Below are positions 45,804-57,924 of a stretch of DNA of 64,000 nucleotides, one piece after another (the first letter of the stretch is position 1; each line of letters starts with the position of its first letter). This DNA comes from Dryococelus australis. Its lineage: Eukaryota > Arthropoda > Insecta > Phasmatodea > Phasmatidae. Where the stretch lies: positions 216,260,547 to 216,324,546 of the forward strand of contig CM056995.1 in the NCBI GenBank assembly GCA_029891345.1, given 5' to 3'. A program made the position numbers and the translations under genes. Below the pieces are notes generated by a model. The model was not told where the DNA came from. It did not search any database and saw only the letters and a program-made list of their open reading frames with translations.

Positions 45804-46207
45804 TCCACTCAGTAACTTTGATATTGATCAAATGGTTAAAAAATTAAACATTATAAACATTTTCGGGGTGTATTTATGATCGATGAGCTACTTAACATGC
45901 CACTCGATAATAAATGCAGGATTGTTACTCTAGGTGTTTCGACAAACTCTGGTACACACTGGGTATGCTATAGGAAAAAGCAAACAACAAATATTATTTT
46001 GATTCATTTGGCGGAAATCCACCGCGACAATTAATAGCATATCTCGGCAGTAATAATTTTTATTACGATGATAGAATTCAAAATTTCAATCAAGTAACTT
46101 GTGGTCAGTTGTGTGTAATGGTGCTATATCACTTTTCATATAATTTTGAATTTCCAAAAAATTATTTCACTATTAATAAACAATGGATATACCCAGAAAT
46201 GCATTAA
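45804..46207 (+). pseudogene. Adenain-like cysteine protease (maturation protease)
   Basis: Ulp1/adenain-fold protease that would process virion proteins. It begins with FDIDQMVKKLNI. After a frame change comes RGVFM, then the catalytic His in GTHWVCY (about 45,955). After a second frame change near 45,990 come YYFDSFG with the Asp, and NQVTCGQLC (about 46,100-46,125) with the oxyanion Gln and catalytic Cys. The C-terminus closes at TAA 46,205-46,207. All triad residues are preserved, although the frame is broken at two places. Length is close to the family norm of about 130 residues. It lies between the GGFLP gene and a tail-fibre-like ORF. Confidence 0.9.
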
Positions 46208-46350
46208 TGAGCTCTTGGATTGAAGATCAAATTAAATAATGCATGAACAATGATGAGATCTGTCCTGATGATATTGTTTCCAACACAGTTCAACGACTTA
46301 ATAACCACACTGACATGAAATAAAATATCTTTTGATAAAGCCTATCTTAC
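46208..46350 (+). other. Spacer with possible remnant of the preceding or next gene
   Basis: Short frame segments without recognised motif. Confidence 0.3.
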
Positions 46351-46629
46351 TTGGAAGTAGATAATAATATAGATTTTGAACAAAAAAGACTAAGACATGT
46401 GGGAAATCCCATTGCACCGATGGACGCAATCAATTTAGAGTACTATCAGAAAAACAGAATTAACATTATTCGTTTAGTTGGGAAATACAATTTCAAAGAA
46501 AAAATATATTACTTTGATAATCGAATAGAATATTTTCTTATGAGAGATGGAACTATAGTTGAAATAATAATAAAACCAGAAAAATATAAAAGTGTTATTA
46601 ACTGTTATCATAAACAGAAAAAAAATTGA
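46351..46629 (+). CDS. Small ORF with tail-fibre-like KRLRHVGNP motif
   Basis: A 92-codon frame that opens at TTG; no in-frame ATG precedes the conserved part. DFEQKRLRHVGNPIAPMDAIN recalls the DF-x-x-KRI-x-NVGxP-x-x-x-DA-x-N motif at the start of fibre-type proteins of phages and some Polintons. The rest is mixed strand with aromatic residues (KIYYFDNRIEYFL). This suggests a virion surface protein, but the motif is short. The missing start may reflect decay. Confidence 0.4.
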   Translation: MEVDNNIDFEQKRLRHVGNPIAPMDAINLEYYQKNRINIIRLVGKYNFKEKIYYFDNRIEYFLMRDGTIVEIIIKPEKYKSVINCYHKQKKN

Positions 46630-46811
46630 CATGCATAAATCTTTTGAAGTACACCCTGATGATATGATATATTAAAAAATACCAAAAGCCCACAATGTAC
46701 CCAAAGGTACAATTGTGTTTATTGAAATAGATATGGTATATGAATATGTTTAAAAAGATGAGATTTTGTTAGTTTTTAATGGAAATATCCATTAAAAATA
46801 AAACTTACAAT

Positions 46812-47490
46812 CTAATAATTTAAAAATTCTTTAATTTTATTACGGCACTTACCATTATTTAACTTAAGAATCATATCTATTGTAACAAAACAATGTTCAT
46901 TATTCCAACATTTTGAACAAGTCTCCCTAAATTTCTCAAATGGCATATCACCACCAACAAAATCACTACACATATGTTTATGATTTGTATAGTCTTGTCT
47001 GATATGCAAAGAAAATTAGCATTGTCTCTTATAAGCTGCTTAGGTAATTTGGAGTATGTCTGAGCTAAATAGAAGCAATCAATATCTTTATGTCTACCCC
47101 AAGTAAAGTAATCCCTTACCATATTTCGATTTTCAAATATATCATCGAAAACAACTACAGACTCTTTATGACATTCATTTAATTCAACCATTTCTTTATT
47201 TGATGGAAAGAAGTATGATATTGGTTCATTAAGTAATTTTGATACTACCTCTATATCTTTCTTTAAATTGATATATTTTGGTTGGTCCAGACTTTTGGAA
47301 CATACATAGATAGTACCAAAGTCCAACCATCCCTGAGCATATATAAAATAATCTATCATAAGTGTAGTTTTCCCACTGTTACTAGGACCCTCAATCAAAC
47401 ACCTAATATTATTAGGTAATAATTCTCTGTGACTTTTTGACGATACAGTCTTGTCTTGTATTCTTATTTTAATATCCCAGTCTACATGTT
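46812..47490 (-). pseudogene. FtsK/HerA-type genome-packaging ATPase
   Basis: It would pump DNA into capsids. On the minus strand: IEGPSNSGKTTLM, a Walker A loop (about 47,390), IYVCSKSLDQPKY, then SVVVFDDIF, the Walker B strand (about 47,155), FTWGRHKDIDCFYLAQTYSK with the sensor-like Gln (about 47,080), and LIRDNANF (about 47,025). After a frame change near 47,005 the C-terminus continues with SKCWNNEH and a basic end at 46,812. The length of about 225 codons is typical. Catalytic motifs look intact; the single frame change is the main lesion. There is no ATG at the 5' end near 47,490. It is divergently transcribed from the penton gene 40 bp away. Confidence 0.92.
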
Positions 47491-47530
47491 TCTTGCTTAT
47501 TTATTAATAGATTTTCTAATAATGTAATAA

Positions 47531-48273
47531 ATGAGTAAAGTATTCAAACTAACAGATAACAAATCAGTGTTGAATAAGAGACTACACTACCCTTTAGATG
47601 TAGAGGGGCACTTATTGGCTTTAGTTCAGCTCTATACTACTTATCTAATGCATAACATTATCTCTGGGAGAAATAAGCTATATTTTGTGGGTCATAATGA
47701 TATGTAATCAGCAATTGATATTCCAGTTGGTCAATATAGCTTAAAAGATCTTGAAAAAACTATAAAAGCAATTTTTTCAGTTTGTGTAGATTTAATGGGT
47801 GGGAAAGAAATGATATATCTTTCGAGCTGGATAAAATAACAAACAGAGTGAAAATTAAGTGTACGCTTAAATTACAGTTTGGAAAACAGGGTTCAATAGG
47901 AAAACTTTTGGGTTTTGTATAAAATAAAACTCTGAAACCAAATGTGGATCATTATGGCGATACAATTTCAAAATTTTCTCCATTTGAAACAATAAATATA
48001 CACTGTAATATAGTAAATGGCATGATATTAAAACATCATGAATATAACCATAGAGAAACTAGCATAATTGCCAGTTTTAAATCAAGAACAACATTTGGAT
48101 TTGGCGACACAATCTATTACGAACCAGCTTATCCATTATTTTTCTCAGTGCAAACATATCAAGTTAATGAAATAATTGTTGAAATTAAAGATGAAAAAGG
48201 TAAGTTAATTAACTTTGATTTGTCTGAAAGAACTGTGGTATTAGAAATGAAGCCGCAGATATTTTTGGGTTGA
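47531..48273 (+). pseudogene. Penton / minor capsid protein (single jelly-roll)
   Basis: Starts at ATG 47,531 and ends at 48,273, about 247 codons, the usual size. It contains IDIPVGQYSLKDLEKTI (47,720), a conserved strand-turn of Polinton minor capsid proteins, then SIGKLLGF (47,898), NIHCNIVNG (47,995) and a C-terminal half with PLFFSVQTYQVNEIIVEIKD (48,130-48,200). A TAA interrupts at 47,705-47,707; a frame change occurs near 47,800-47,830 and another stop near 47,922. Together with the major capsid protein it would make the icosahedral shell. Confidence 0.85.
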
Positions 48274-48536
48274 AAGTATACATATTCTATATATGATAGT
48301 TTCGTGTGATAAAGATGAATAATATTTCTATAGAAAGTGCAATAAAAGAACTCAATGTTTCGGCTTCATTAATGCGTCGAATTTGGAGAGATGTATCTAA
48401 CTTTTTAATTAGACTATCTTGTAGGACTTTGCCGAAGTCAGAGTGATAATTGTGTTTTAATGATTGGATAACCATTAAATCTTTATAGCGATATGAGCAC
48501 AAATAAAAATCATCTCATGCCTAATATGACGATCAT
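48274..48536. other. Unresolved short frames
   Basis: Frames of about 45-70 codons on both strands (48,315-48,450 plus; 48,287-48,502 minus). Neither shows a known motif, so I make no call. Confidence 0.3.
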
Positions 48537-48830
48537 TTACTCTTTAAAAAACCGAATAGAGTGCCTTTGTTTAATGCCACGATCCTCCATTCCATCATAT
48601 GCAAGATTTATACCTCCACGATTAACACCATCTAAATCTTTTTCGCTGAAAATCTGAAGATATCTGTCTGGCAAGGTTACTTTAAAATTTCCAGAAGTAA
48701 TTACCACTTTGTTTCCATACCGTGTATCAGATATTCAAGCATGGTCTATGGGATAGGTCTGTCGGATTGTAAGTTCGGAAAGTTTATTAAATTGTTGGGT
48801 TCCATTCAATTTATTATGTAACTGATCCAT
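48537..48830 (-). pseudogene. Small conserved Polinton protein, one stop
   Basis: 98 codons from ATG (48,828-48,830) to TAA (48,537-48,539) with one TGA near codon 32. KLSELTIRQTYPI, TRYGNKVVI and VTLPDRYLQIFSE follow the pattern of a small beta-rich protein seen in many Polintons and thought by some to bind nucleic acid. That role is unproven here. It is the last gene before the right terminal repeat, and points away from it. Confidence 0.6.
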
Positions 48831-48837
48831 CTTTATT

Positions 48838-49232
48838 ATTTACAATATTTTATTTTTTACGTATTCAATTTTCTTGAGCCGCTCTTTGCAACTTTTTGCA
48901 GTCACTTTTTGTGGTTGCACTCTAACGCAACTTTTTGCAGTCCGCACTCTAACGAAACTTTTGTAGTCACTTTTAGCAACTGCACTTCTAACGCAACTTT
49001 TTCAGCACTTTTTGAGTTCCCAACACAAATTTTGCAATACTTTTTGCAGCTGCACTCTAACACAACTTTTTGCAGTCACTTTTTTGCGGCTGTGCTCGAA
49101 CCGGCAGTTGGTGTTTTGGATCAGGAAAACAAACGGTAATTTTTTCTGATGGTTTTCTGATGGTTTGGGCATTCAATTTGCTGTTGGTTTTCTGATGGTT
49201 GCGGGCTGTGCTCGAACCGGCATATCTATACT
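48838..49232 (-). repeat. Right terminal inverted repeat of the Polinton
   Basis: Complement of 36,679-37,098. It includes the GAGCGGCTCAAGAAA end, diverged GCAAAAAGTTGCGTTAGAG units and two GGTTCGAGCACAGCC copies. It is slightly shorter than the left repeat because units were lost or fused. Confidence 0.95.
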
Positions 49233-49235
49233 ACT

Positions 49236-49449
49236 ATGATGGCTGCACGACTGGACGAGGTAGTTTCCACGACGGAGAAGGAGAGCCAGAAACTGATTAA
49301 AAGGATGATGTCTCATCGGCCTGGAGTTCCGTTCAACTGTTGAGAACGGTTTCTACTTAGAAGACGACGAGATGGACCGGGGAGTCCGCCTGAATCCTAT
49401 TCAGAACTGCTCTGGTTCCCTGCGCTTCGAAGGCATAGAGAACTTCTAG
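49236..49449 (+). pseudogene. Possible coding fragment flanking the Polinton
   Basis: The sequence turns GC-richer right after the element. One frame opens with ATG at 49,236/49,239 (AARLDEVVSTTEKESQKL), another carries GLEFRSTVENGFYLEDDEMD to a TAG at 49,447-49,449. Both have codon-like composition and join only through a frame change near 49,310. It could be the end of a host exon, a retroposed gene piece or a captured gene. I recognise no family. Confidence 0.3.
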
Positions 49450-52180
49450 TCTACTAGTCGTCGCAAATTAATGTAAGATTGCAATATCCTATTTTGCATG
49501 CTGTATCAGCATAAAGCCAAGAATGTGTTTCAAAGTACAGTAGCAAGCTAATCAGATTCCGAGAGGCTAGAGACTTGGGACAATATATTGCGAATCTAAA
49601 AAGGACTGAGCTATGAGATGGTCGGACACTTACATATTTAATTTATTAGCAATTTACAAGAAACAGTGCAAGATTATTAAAATTATGATTTGCCCATGAT
49701 TTCACAATCATCTATGCCGATGAAAATGTTTGGTGAAAATATTTATTGTTTTTCAAGCCATTAAAATTAAACTCATTAAATTTATTTTACACAACTGACA
49801 GCAGTTATAATCATTATTTTGCTCGTTAGGTAATTGAATATTTTTTAAATGTGAAACCTATAATTTTTCAATAGAAATAGTTTGTTTCGTCTTATTGAAA
49901 ATGGTAGAATATTTGAATTGTCTAATGTTCTTTGTATGTAGAGTGCTTAGTTGAGATGCACTAGTTATTCAGAATAATACAATTTAATGACGGCTAGTTT
50001 TAAAGAGGTTGTTTAACATGAGTCCACTGATTTTAATATTCTCCATTTAGTCATATGTAAGGCGCCCATAACATATTTAAATTGCTATAATTTAATTTAG
50101 TTGTACATTCACGTTTGCGATATGTTTTCACACTATCATCATTTTACATCGCAATAATTTTTTATTTCATCACCCCTTACTCTCCACTCACTACGTCCCA
50201 GCACATATTCAGTTTGTGTTTTCCGTCAAAATGCTTGTTCAGAATCTTATCAGCTTACTAGTTGCTATAAGGATGCAAATAAGTACGTCTATCGCAATTT
50301 ATCACGTATCGAACCGAGTGGAGAATGCTTAAATATATAAGTATATTCCTAGGTTCGGGCACAGCCTTAATGACACTCGAATCGACATATTGCTCGTAAT
50401 GATAATTTGTACGAACAGTCACCTATATAGTAGATCACAACCCCAATCTGTAAATATTGTGTTCAATTGTAGACCATCGTGCGTCTAAAATAAATATTTC
50501 TCCATTATTGAACAACTATTTCCTGTCCATTTCCTTTCACATAAGAACGGAACGAAAAGTTTACTATGATGTATGACATCATTCATGATTAATATGACGT
50601 TTGTAAATGTAAGTGCTAACAGTACTCGTATTTTTCATGAACACCTAAACCATAGTAAAATAATAGATTATAATTAATAACAATGGCCGTTATTAATCTA
50701 TGACAATATATTTTCGCAGAGGTAAATAAAACCAAATAGTAGTTGTTATCGGTGCATATTTCCGCAAACACATAATTCTACGACAGAAACGAAACACATG
50801 CCATAGCCGCCACTAGTAAATCATGAGTTGGGTTTTGATAGCTGCAACAAATGCTGTTAACTCGCGTGTGACAGGCTCGCCTTTGGCAGAACGAACGAAC
50901 ACGTGGGTGAGCCGAGGTCGGGGTTATAACATACTTTTACAGGCTGCGGAATTGGCTACACCGCGCGGATGACGTCATAGAGAACACTAGCACTCCTCTG
51001 GATCAACAGCGGAACTAATACATAAAACTGGTCAGATTTTTTCCTATCCCATGGCCACTCTAGTGAATATCTTTACTCAATGGTATACTTACTCAGAGTC
51101 ATGACCTGAGAACCCGAATTTTCAGAGTCTATAAAAGTAGAAATGTACCGATGCGTCTCCGTAGGGAAAATCCGGTAGTAAGTCGACAAGTCCTTACCAG
51201 TATTCATTTTATCAGACGTTTCTCATACTGACAACATAAATTGTATACCGCTTCTATTATGATATAGTCATCTGGCATTTGTACGTTGAAGTAATACGTG
51301 TAACGTGTAAATATATGTTAGTGACACATTTTTTGAATTCTTAACCGCTACATCTATCAACCTCAATAAATTGCTATTTCTACAAACGTAAAAATTAAGT
51401 AATAAATCATTTACAGATAACACTGATATAGCCATGAGAAATCGTTAAAGTGTACTTTCTTACAGTAATGCAGACGTAAACTCTTCACTGTCTGTATTCC
51501 GCAAAAACAGGCAAAGTAGTATCAGTTTACGAAACATAGTTTGTGAGGTTTAAAAAAATGGTGTGGTTTTTAACAATACACGTATTAATGACTTCTGCAA
51601 GGAAGCAAAAATACCCACAAATTTGAAGGAAAAAAAAAAAAAAAAAAAAGCGAATGATTACAAACGTGTAGTTACTTCTTTCTTATATCCCCCCTCCCCC
51701 CTCATCAACCATTACAGTTCATGGTGGTTCATTAGAAACTTCTGACAAATACACTTGAACCAAAAGAAAGAAACGTATAACGCAATTTGAAATGTTTCAA
51801 TTCAGCAACCACTGTTTAAGTTTACCTTCTGCCCTAATCTAGGACCATTGGGCATATGACCAGTAAAAAAAGTATCTACATTTCATACAGTACCATGACG
51901 TAAGAATTGATGAGATTCTCGAAACACAATTTCAAGTGCAGATTTCTGTTGTTTAAAGACTGCATGTCGTCGGCGTAGTTTGATGTCACGTTATGTTGAA
52001 AGAAATGAAATATTTTTGATTTATTTGAGTTTACATATTTCACGGGTTTAAAATAAACAGAGGTGAAAAATGTGAAGGAAGCAATCACCGCTGAAATATG
52101 TGAGTAGTGCTAAGAAGCTCTGAAGTTCGCTAGTCGGAAGCGACTGCTGAGACTGCCATTAGTCAGTAGGCCACAACCCG
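49450..52180. other. No gene seen; 20-nt poly(A) at 51,630-51,649
   Basis: A TATAAAAG box occurs at 51,131 with TGACGTCA upstream near 50,970. A promoter is conceivable but no transcript can be inferred. Confidence 0.4.
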
Positions 52181-55100
52181 CCTTCTTGGCAAGCTCCTGC
52201 CACTCCACTCACCAGTTACGCAAACCATTCTACAATTATTCACTAACTACACTTTTCCATAATTTTCACCAGAATAACATTATCTTAAATATTTACGAAC
52301 ATTATAGGTGTACGGCTATTAATAAAAATTATATTTTAATAACGAATTCAAAATATATTATTAAAATTTTTATTTAAAAGTCATTTAATTGGTTCAAGTT
52401 ATATGCAAATAAATTTAATAAATCATTGGATCAAAACGTAAACCAAAAAATTAAAAATGTTTTTAAAAAATATTTTAAACAATTTTTTGTGTTTTTATTT
52501 TTTGTATTTGAAAACCTAAACGAATCAAAACATTGAAGTCAGTTTTTTAAAATTATGTTATTAAATAGAGACCTAAAATAATTAATTTTCAAAATATTGT
52601 AACAATTCAGAAATGCCAATTTTATCTTAAACGTCTTGAGTTCAAGAAAATTTCTGATTAAGCTTTAAATAAAGTTATTGGTTCTAAAAAGTCGATAAAC
52701 ATATAATTCTTTAAAATATTCGTAAAATACTGAATCGCCAGGATTGACAAAATAAAAAATCATGTTCACTCAAAAAACTAAAAATAAATTTTCTCGTCAA
52801 TTTATTTTGTATGATTCGCAACGAATGAAAATTTATAAGGAATGCTAAAATAAAAATTATCGGACACGAAATAATAATCAATTATTGTTATAAATTAACG
52901 TTGATTGTGCATCGAAAATTAAAACTTTGCTTCGTATATCAATTAATGTTCGTTATTACAAGAGTAAATGTTATTTTGATTCATTAAAAGCTGCAAAGAT
53001 TAAAATTGACAACCATATTTCTTTTCCTTGCATGCCAGAGAACTACACATTACTGTCGAATTAAATAATTGTAAAGATTTATTTCAGTTAAACTTATAAG
53101 AGGTGAAATATTAACATTTATTTGCAATATCTCTACAACAAAGGGATTTAGATGAAAAATTATATAAATATAAAGGTAACTACAAAAACTAACCAACTAT
53201 GAGAGAATTACGAATTAATCTAAAAACATACGTTTAAAATAAATAACAGCATGCAGCAATATTTGCAAATGTAATTTGAAGCCAAATGTTGAAAGCTTAT
53301 TAAAAAATTCATACATATCATAACCCAAAACAATAATTATCTACATGTCTAACCTAACCAAAAGTTTACAATAATTTAATTCTTACAATCAAATAAATAT
53401 TAAACAATTAAATATAATTTACACTAAAATTCATTATTATGCATCTATGTTACTTTCAATAATAAACTTTATAAATATCGTGGTATTAATAAAATATTAT
53501 GTAAATAATACAGTGTACATAATCATTGTATTTTAATAAATTGATCGAATATATTTAAAACATTTAACACAATTAAGTAAATTTAATTTGGAGAGTATGG
53601 TTTTTTAAATTTGAAAACATTAATATCATATTAACATGCTTAATGTAATTAATATTTTCATAAATATCGTTTTACAGGAAAATTTGTGCAGCAAATATAT
53701 AATAAATTCATTTAAATTGAATTACATTTTTTTCTAATGTAATTTCATTGACATATATAATCAGAATATTACTCGCAATTATTTGTAAGGGGCTACGTTA
53801 CAACGATTAATATGTAAATTTAATACCAATCAAATCATAATACAGATTAGCTTAAAACCAAATATTTTTAAATTTCGCGAGCTCCTGATTTGTTGAATTT
53901 ATTGTGTACATTGCTATAAAAATATCACGAAATTTATTTAATCAACCCAAGAAATATGTTGAAATTTTTTCCAGGGATAAAAAAAGTTTGGTTTACTACA
54001 AAATGTTCTTAATTATAACCATCTTGATAACTGATAAATAGTCAACATAAACTAATTAAATAAAGAAGAATTTACATATTAAAATTTTATGAAGTAGACT
54101 TATTAGATTATTATGAACATGCAATTTTAATATTGAGTATAATGAACATTAATAATATAAGTCCGTAAACGATTTCTTTTTAAAACTGATGATCTAAACG
54201 AGCTGAATACCTGAATTGAGCCGTGAACACATTGTAAATGCCACCTCACTCTCAGCCTTACGTACGAGTAACAGTGTATAGTGGGATGTGCAGGTCAACG
54301 ACCTTGAATTGCGATCTGAGGAACTCCCGAAACCTCGAATGTGGATTGGGTTACCTTGATCTTGGAAAACCCCAGGCATGAAACTCGAGTAAATGCGAAC
54401 ACGACATGAACATTTGTATAATGCTTTTTAAACTCAACAATTTATAGTAAAAATTCATTTCTAAAAAAACTTAACATCCACTCTTTCTTTGTACATGTGT
54501 ATGCTACCTCAACCACTATCTGGCCTGAATGTTAGAATGCACTAATGTTTATTTATTGCAAAATTGCTCACTAGGATGTGAGCACTGTGAGCATTGATAT
54601 AATTGTTTCCAGCTAAAATATATTTTTGGCGCAATTATATACTAGGGTTATATTGATTATTATATTTAGGTAGTGTTATTATTTGTATGTAATTGAATAA
54701 ATTCTTTAAAAATTAAGTTATAGATATTATAAAATTTTTAAATTGTAAATTTATTGGTTGCCTTTTATTAACATTATTTAAAATGAGTATTATAATACTG
54801 CTTTCAACTTTACAGGAATAACAAAAGCTAATGTCTTACAATAAATAAATTTAATTTAGAATGTATGTACTACGTATTTTTTTTTGTCATTTTCATAATA
54901 ACTTAAAATATTTCAACATATTTGCATGCTACAAATTATACAAGAAAAATAATATTTTTTACAATTATTGTAAACAATACCAACAATTACTTATTATCGT
55001 TTGTGTATGTAAAATCACATTTACATAATTTTATAAATGTTGATTTTTATTTTAAACCGGAATAAATACTTATTTAAAAATTTTCCTACTACAAGTATTT

Positions 55101-56930
55101 TCATTTCATGCTATGACTTTCAGTAACCCTTTCCTTTCAAACTTAATGATTTTTTTTTTTCATTTAATAAATACAATAATTCGAAGTAAGAACAATAGAA
55201 ATAATACGTTTCACGAATCTTACGATTACATATACATTTATGTTAAATCCTTTTACCGATTTTATTACATCATACAATTTAATACTGATTTGGTTAACAT
55301 TTGCACAGAAATTTGGAATATCAATATCATGTGAGCTATCAATAATAACAAATTTGTTTGGTTAGTAACATTTATATTTATTTTTAATTATTCATTTAAA
55401 TGTATGGAAACAAATTAAATTTGTGTGAGCGTTAAATTGAAAACATAATTTTTTAGATAATAATTTTTAACTAATAAAAAAATTGTAATATTTTGTTGCA
55501 GATATTTTAATCTATTTGTATCATATTGAAGAATAAGACATATCCTATATTAATACATTTTGAAGACTTTGTAATTTATTGCGTTAAATGTAAATTAGTG
55601 AACTACCATAATATTAATTTAAAAATTTGTCATTTAAATTTAGTTACATTATAGCAATTTCTTATTTATTATTTAATTTAGCTTCACCAAAAATAATTCT
55701 CTAAATTATTCATATTACAATGTTTTTCACACAATTCCTTTCCATTCTCAACGCATTGTGAAAAATTAATTTTTAGTTTATAAAATACATTGCATTTGAA
55801 ATATATCGCTGTGTCATTTATATATTCTTCTGAGTTATATAATAGACAGGATAATTACCGAAATCTATGTATTTTTTACACGTCACTGGGTTTCAATTTG
55901 TTTATAATTTTCCACCTGCACATTTAGTTTGTAATTTTTACTACCTTATATTATTATTTTTCTATTTTATTATTTTGAATCATATGATTTTTTTCTTTTT
56001 CAAAGTAACTTTTTATTCTAATATCAAATTTACCACCACACTGTCTATAGTATGTAAAGGAACATAACGTTTAGCTTGCTGTGGAATCAATCCACGAAAT
56101 ATTCGGAGCTCTTGTAATATATTTACAAAACGCCAATTTTACCACATTTACTGTTTTTAAATTTATATTTTTAACAACTGAGCTACATTCATGATAGCAA
56201 CCGGTTTTTAGATATACTACATTCTGAAACCAGAAATTATGTCCCACATTGAGAGCAATCTCTTCCAGTAGTTCAGATAATGTTTAAATCAAATATATAT
56301 TTTGCATTAATTAATTTAAGGATTGTGACTACAGCTACAGATAACATTTCCGTTTCTCTTTCAGCGCGTAACATATTTAAACAAGTGTTTGAGCTCGTGT
56401 GCCCAACCTTCATATTTCCCTTATATATCACATTTCCCTAATCTATTTTACTGTCTTTTCGATGCTATTTCACATAACTCTACGTTTGTATTGCTATAAT
56501 GCTCGGGTTTTCAGAAAGCCTAAGGATTATAGAACCTGAAGGTTGTGATTAGAACAGATTTGCAATGAAATGAAAATGTGCGAATTAAATGCTTGAGAAA
56601 AAACTTTACATATTTCCATTTATTTGAATGTAAAACGATCTAATGATATAGTAATGTGAGTGTGTCAGTCATAAATAAATTATTACGTAGACTTGTTTTC
56701 GAATACTTTCTGATGTCTCATATCCTTACCAAAATCACATCAATTTTTATTTTCTGCATAATGTAAACTTGTAAATTATTTTTGCAATAATTAACTCTTC
56801 TGAACATAACTGACTAACTTAAGTTATTACATGGTTGGACAACTAAAGTGTTAAGTTAAAAATTATAACTGAATAACTAACGTTTAATTTAGATTTAACT
56901 TAAGTTAGTACTCATGGCTGTATCTACGCG
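52181..56930. other. AT-rich desert
   Basis: Nearly 5 kb of very AT-rich sequence with only short random frames. The single exception is a GC-normal patch at 54,185-54,400. Confidence 0.7.
54185..54400. other. GC-normal island inside the AT-rich desert
   Basis: About 215 bp with balanced base composition and a 61-codon minus-strand frame (54,194-54,379). It could be an exon, conserved element or repeat remnant. No family is recognised. Confidence 0.4.
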
Positions 56931-57001
56931 ACCATAGAGCAAGTACAATGAGACGAAATGGTGTGACGTTCCTTTGCTGTGAGCGTACCCGTCCTCTAAA
57001 G

Positions 57002-57924
57002 CCGATATTACACGATATCTGCTGCCGTACTTGGTTCTTGTACAAGCCTATACAAGCCCTGGTGCACGATCCGATATATTCCAGCCGCTATATGAGCCAC
57101 CATAGAAAATCCATATTACACGACATCAGTAATATAAACACCATTCGTAGAAATGCTGCCAGTTGCTAACTTTCGTAGGCTAGGACATCTTAATATTGCT
57201 ATATTACTGACATTAATTGATTGTTTACTAGTATAGTTCCATTAACTCTCTTGAAAATGACTTGAAGCCACTAGAGTACGAGTGTGTTATTTTTAATTTT
57301 GACTAGAATTATTCACCGGATGCATAATATACTTCTTTCTTTACGTACCAGGATATTCTCAGCATGTAAAATTCAATGATAAAAAGGCTTTGGTTCCGAC
57401 GGAGTTTTGAGCTTGCTCCCAAAAACACACTCTAAGTAACGGCCGCCGTAATTTGACCAGTGTTCTAATAGTTCACGCATCAGGTTTTGAATTTATATAC
57501 AGTAGATAAGTTAAATAGTTCGAATTAATGTTTTCATAGAGTAGGTAATAATTTAAGTATTTAAAAATGTCATATGGCTCATATTATTCGCCGTTGTCGT
57601 ATCCTAAATCTATTTAAAAGAGTTTCAACCTCACTGATGTATAATCAAGATGGAAGCATACTTTTCGGTTCCTTCATCAACTCGTTTCAAGCAGTAGCCA
57701 CGGGGAGCACCCTACTTCCTGAAATTGCGATGTGATTGGCCAGGTACGAGAGCCAGTATGGAACCTACCACAAAAATAGGACGTATCCAATTACCAAACC
57801 TGGTATGAAATCTGGCCGTGAAATGGAGGAAAATGCCATGACGGGTGTCACACTAGCCCGAATACCGGCCGCTATGGCGGACCTTGCACTAGCTCTTAAG
57901 GAAGCTGGTATCGTGTAATATCGC
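57002..57924. mobile_element. Inverted-repeat-bounded segment of ~920 bp
   Basis: GATATTACACGAT (57,004-57,016) and its exact complement ATCGTGTAATATC (57,910-57,922) bound the segment; one more flanking base pairs as well. A third copy of ATATTACACGA lies at 57,114. The interior near 57,728-57,900 resembles 59,350-59,540 by eye, with GTGATTGGCCAGGTACG versus GTGATAGGCCAAGTACG. It is probably a non-autonomous DNA transposon. No transposase or clear target duplication is seen. Confidence 0.5.

Larger units (their letters stand above)
36679..49232. mobile_element. Polinton/Maverick (adintovirus-like) element, nearly complete gene set, inactivated
   Basis: A 12.55-kb unit bounded by inverted repeats that start AGTATAG (left, 36,679) and end CTATACT (right, 49,232), matching the 5'-AG/CT-3' style of Polinton termini. 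It encodes the defining Polinton set: protein-primed PolB, retrovirus-like integrase, adenain-like protease, packaging ATPase, major and minor capsid proteins. Accessory genes with BRO-N and PLA2 domains are also present. Genes lie on both strands in blocks. Length is somewhat below the usual 15-20 kb. The six bases outside each end (ATGAGC, ACTATG) do not match, so no target duplication is visible. Nearly every gene is broken; only the PLA2 and tail-fibre-like frames are uninterrupted, and even they lack a clear ATG. Confidence 0.93.
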
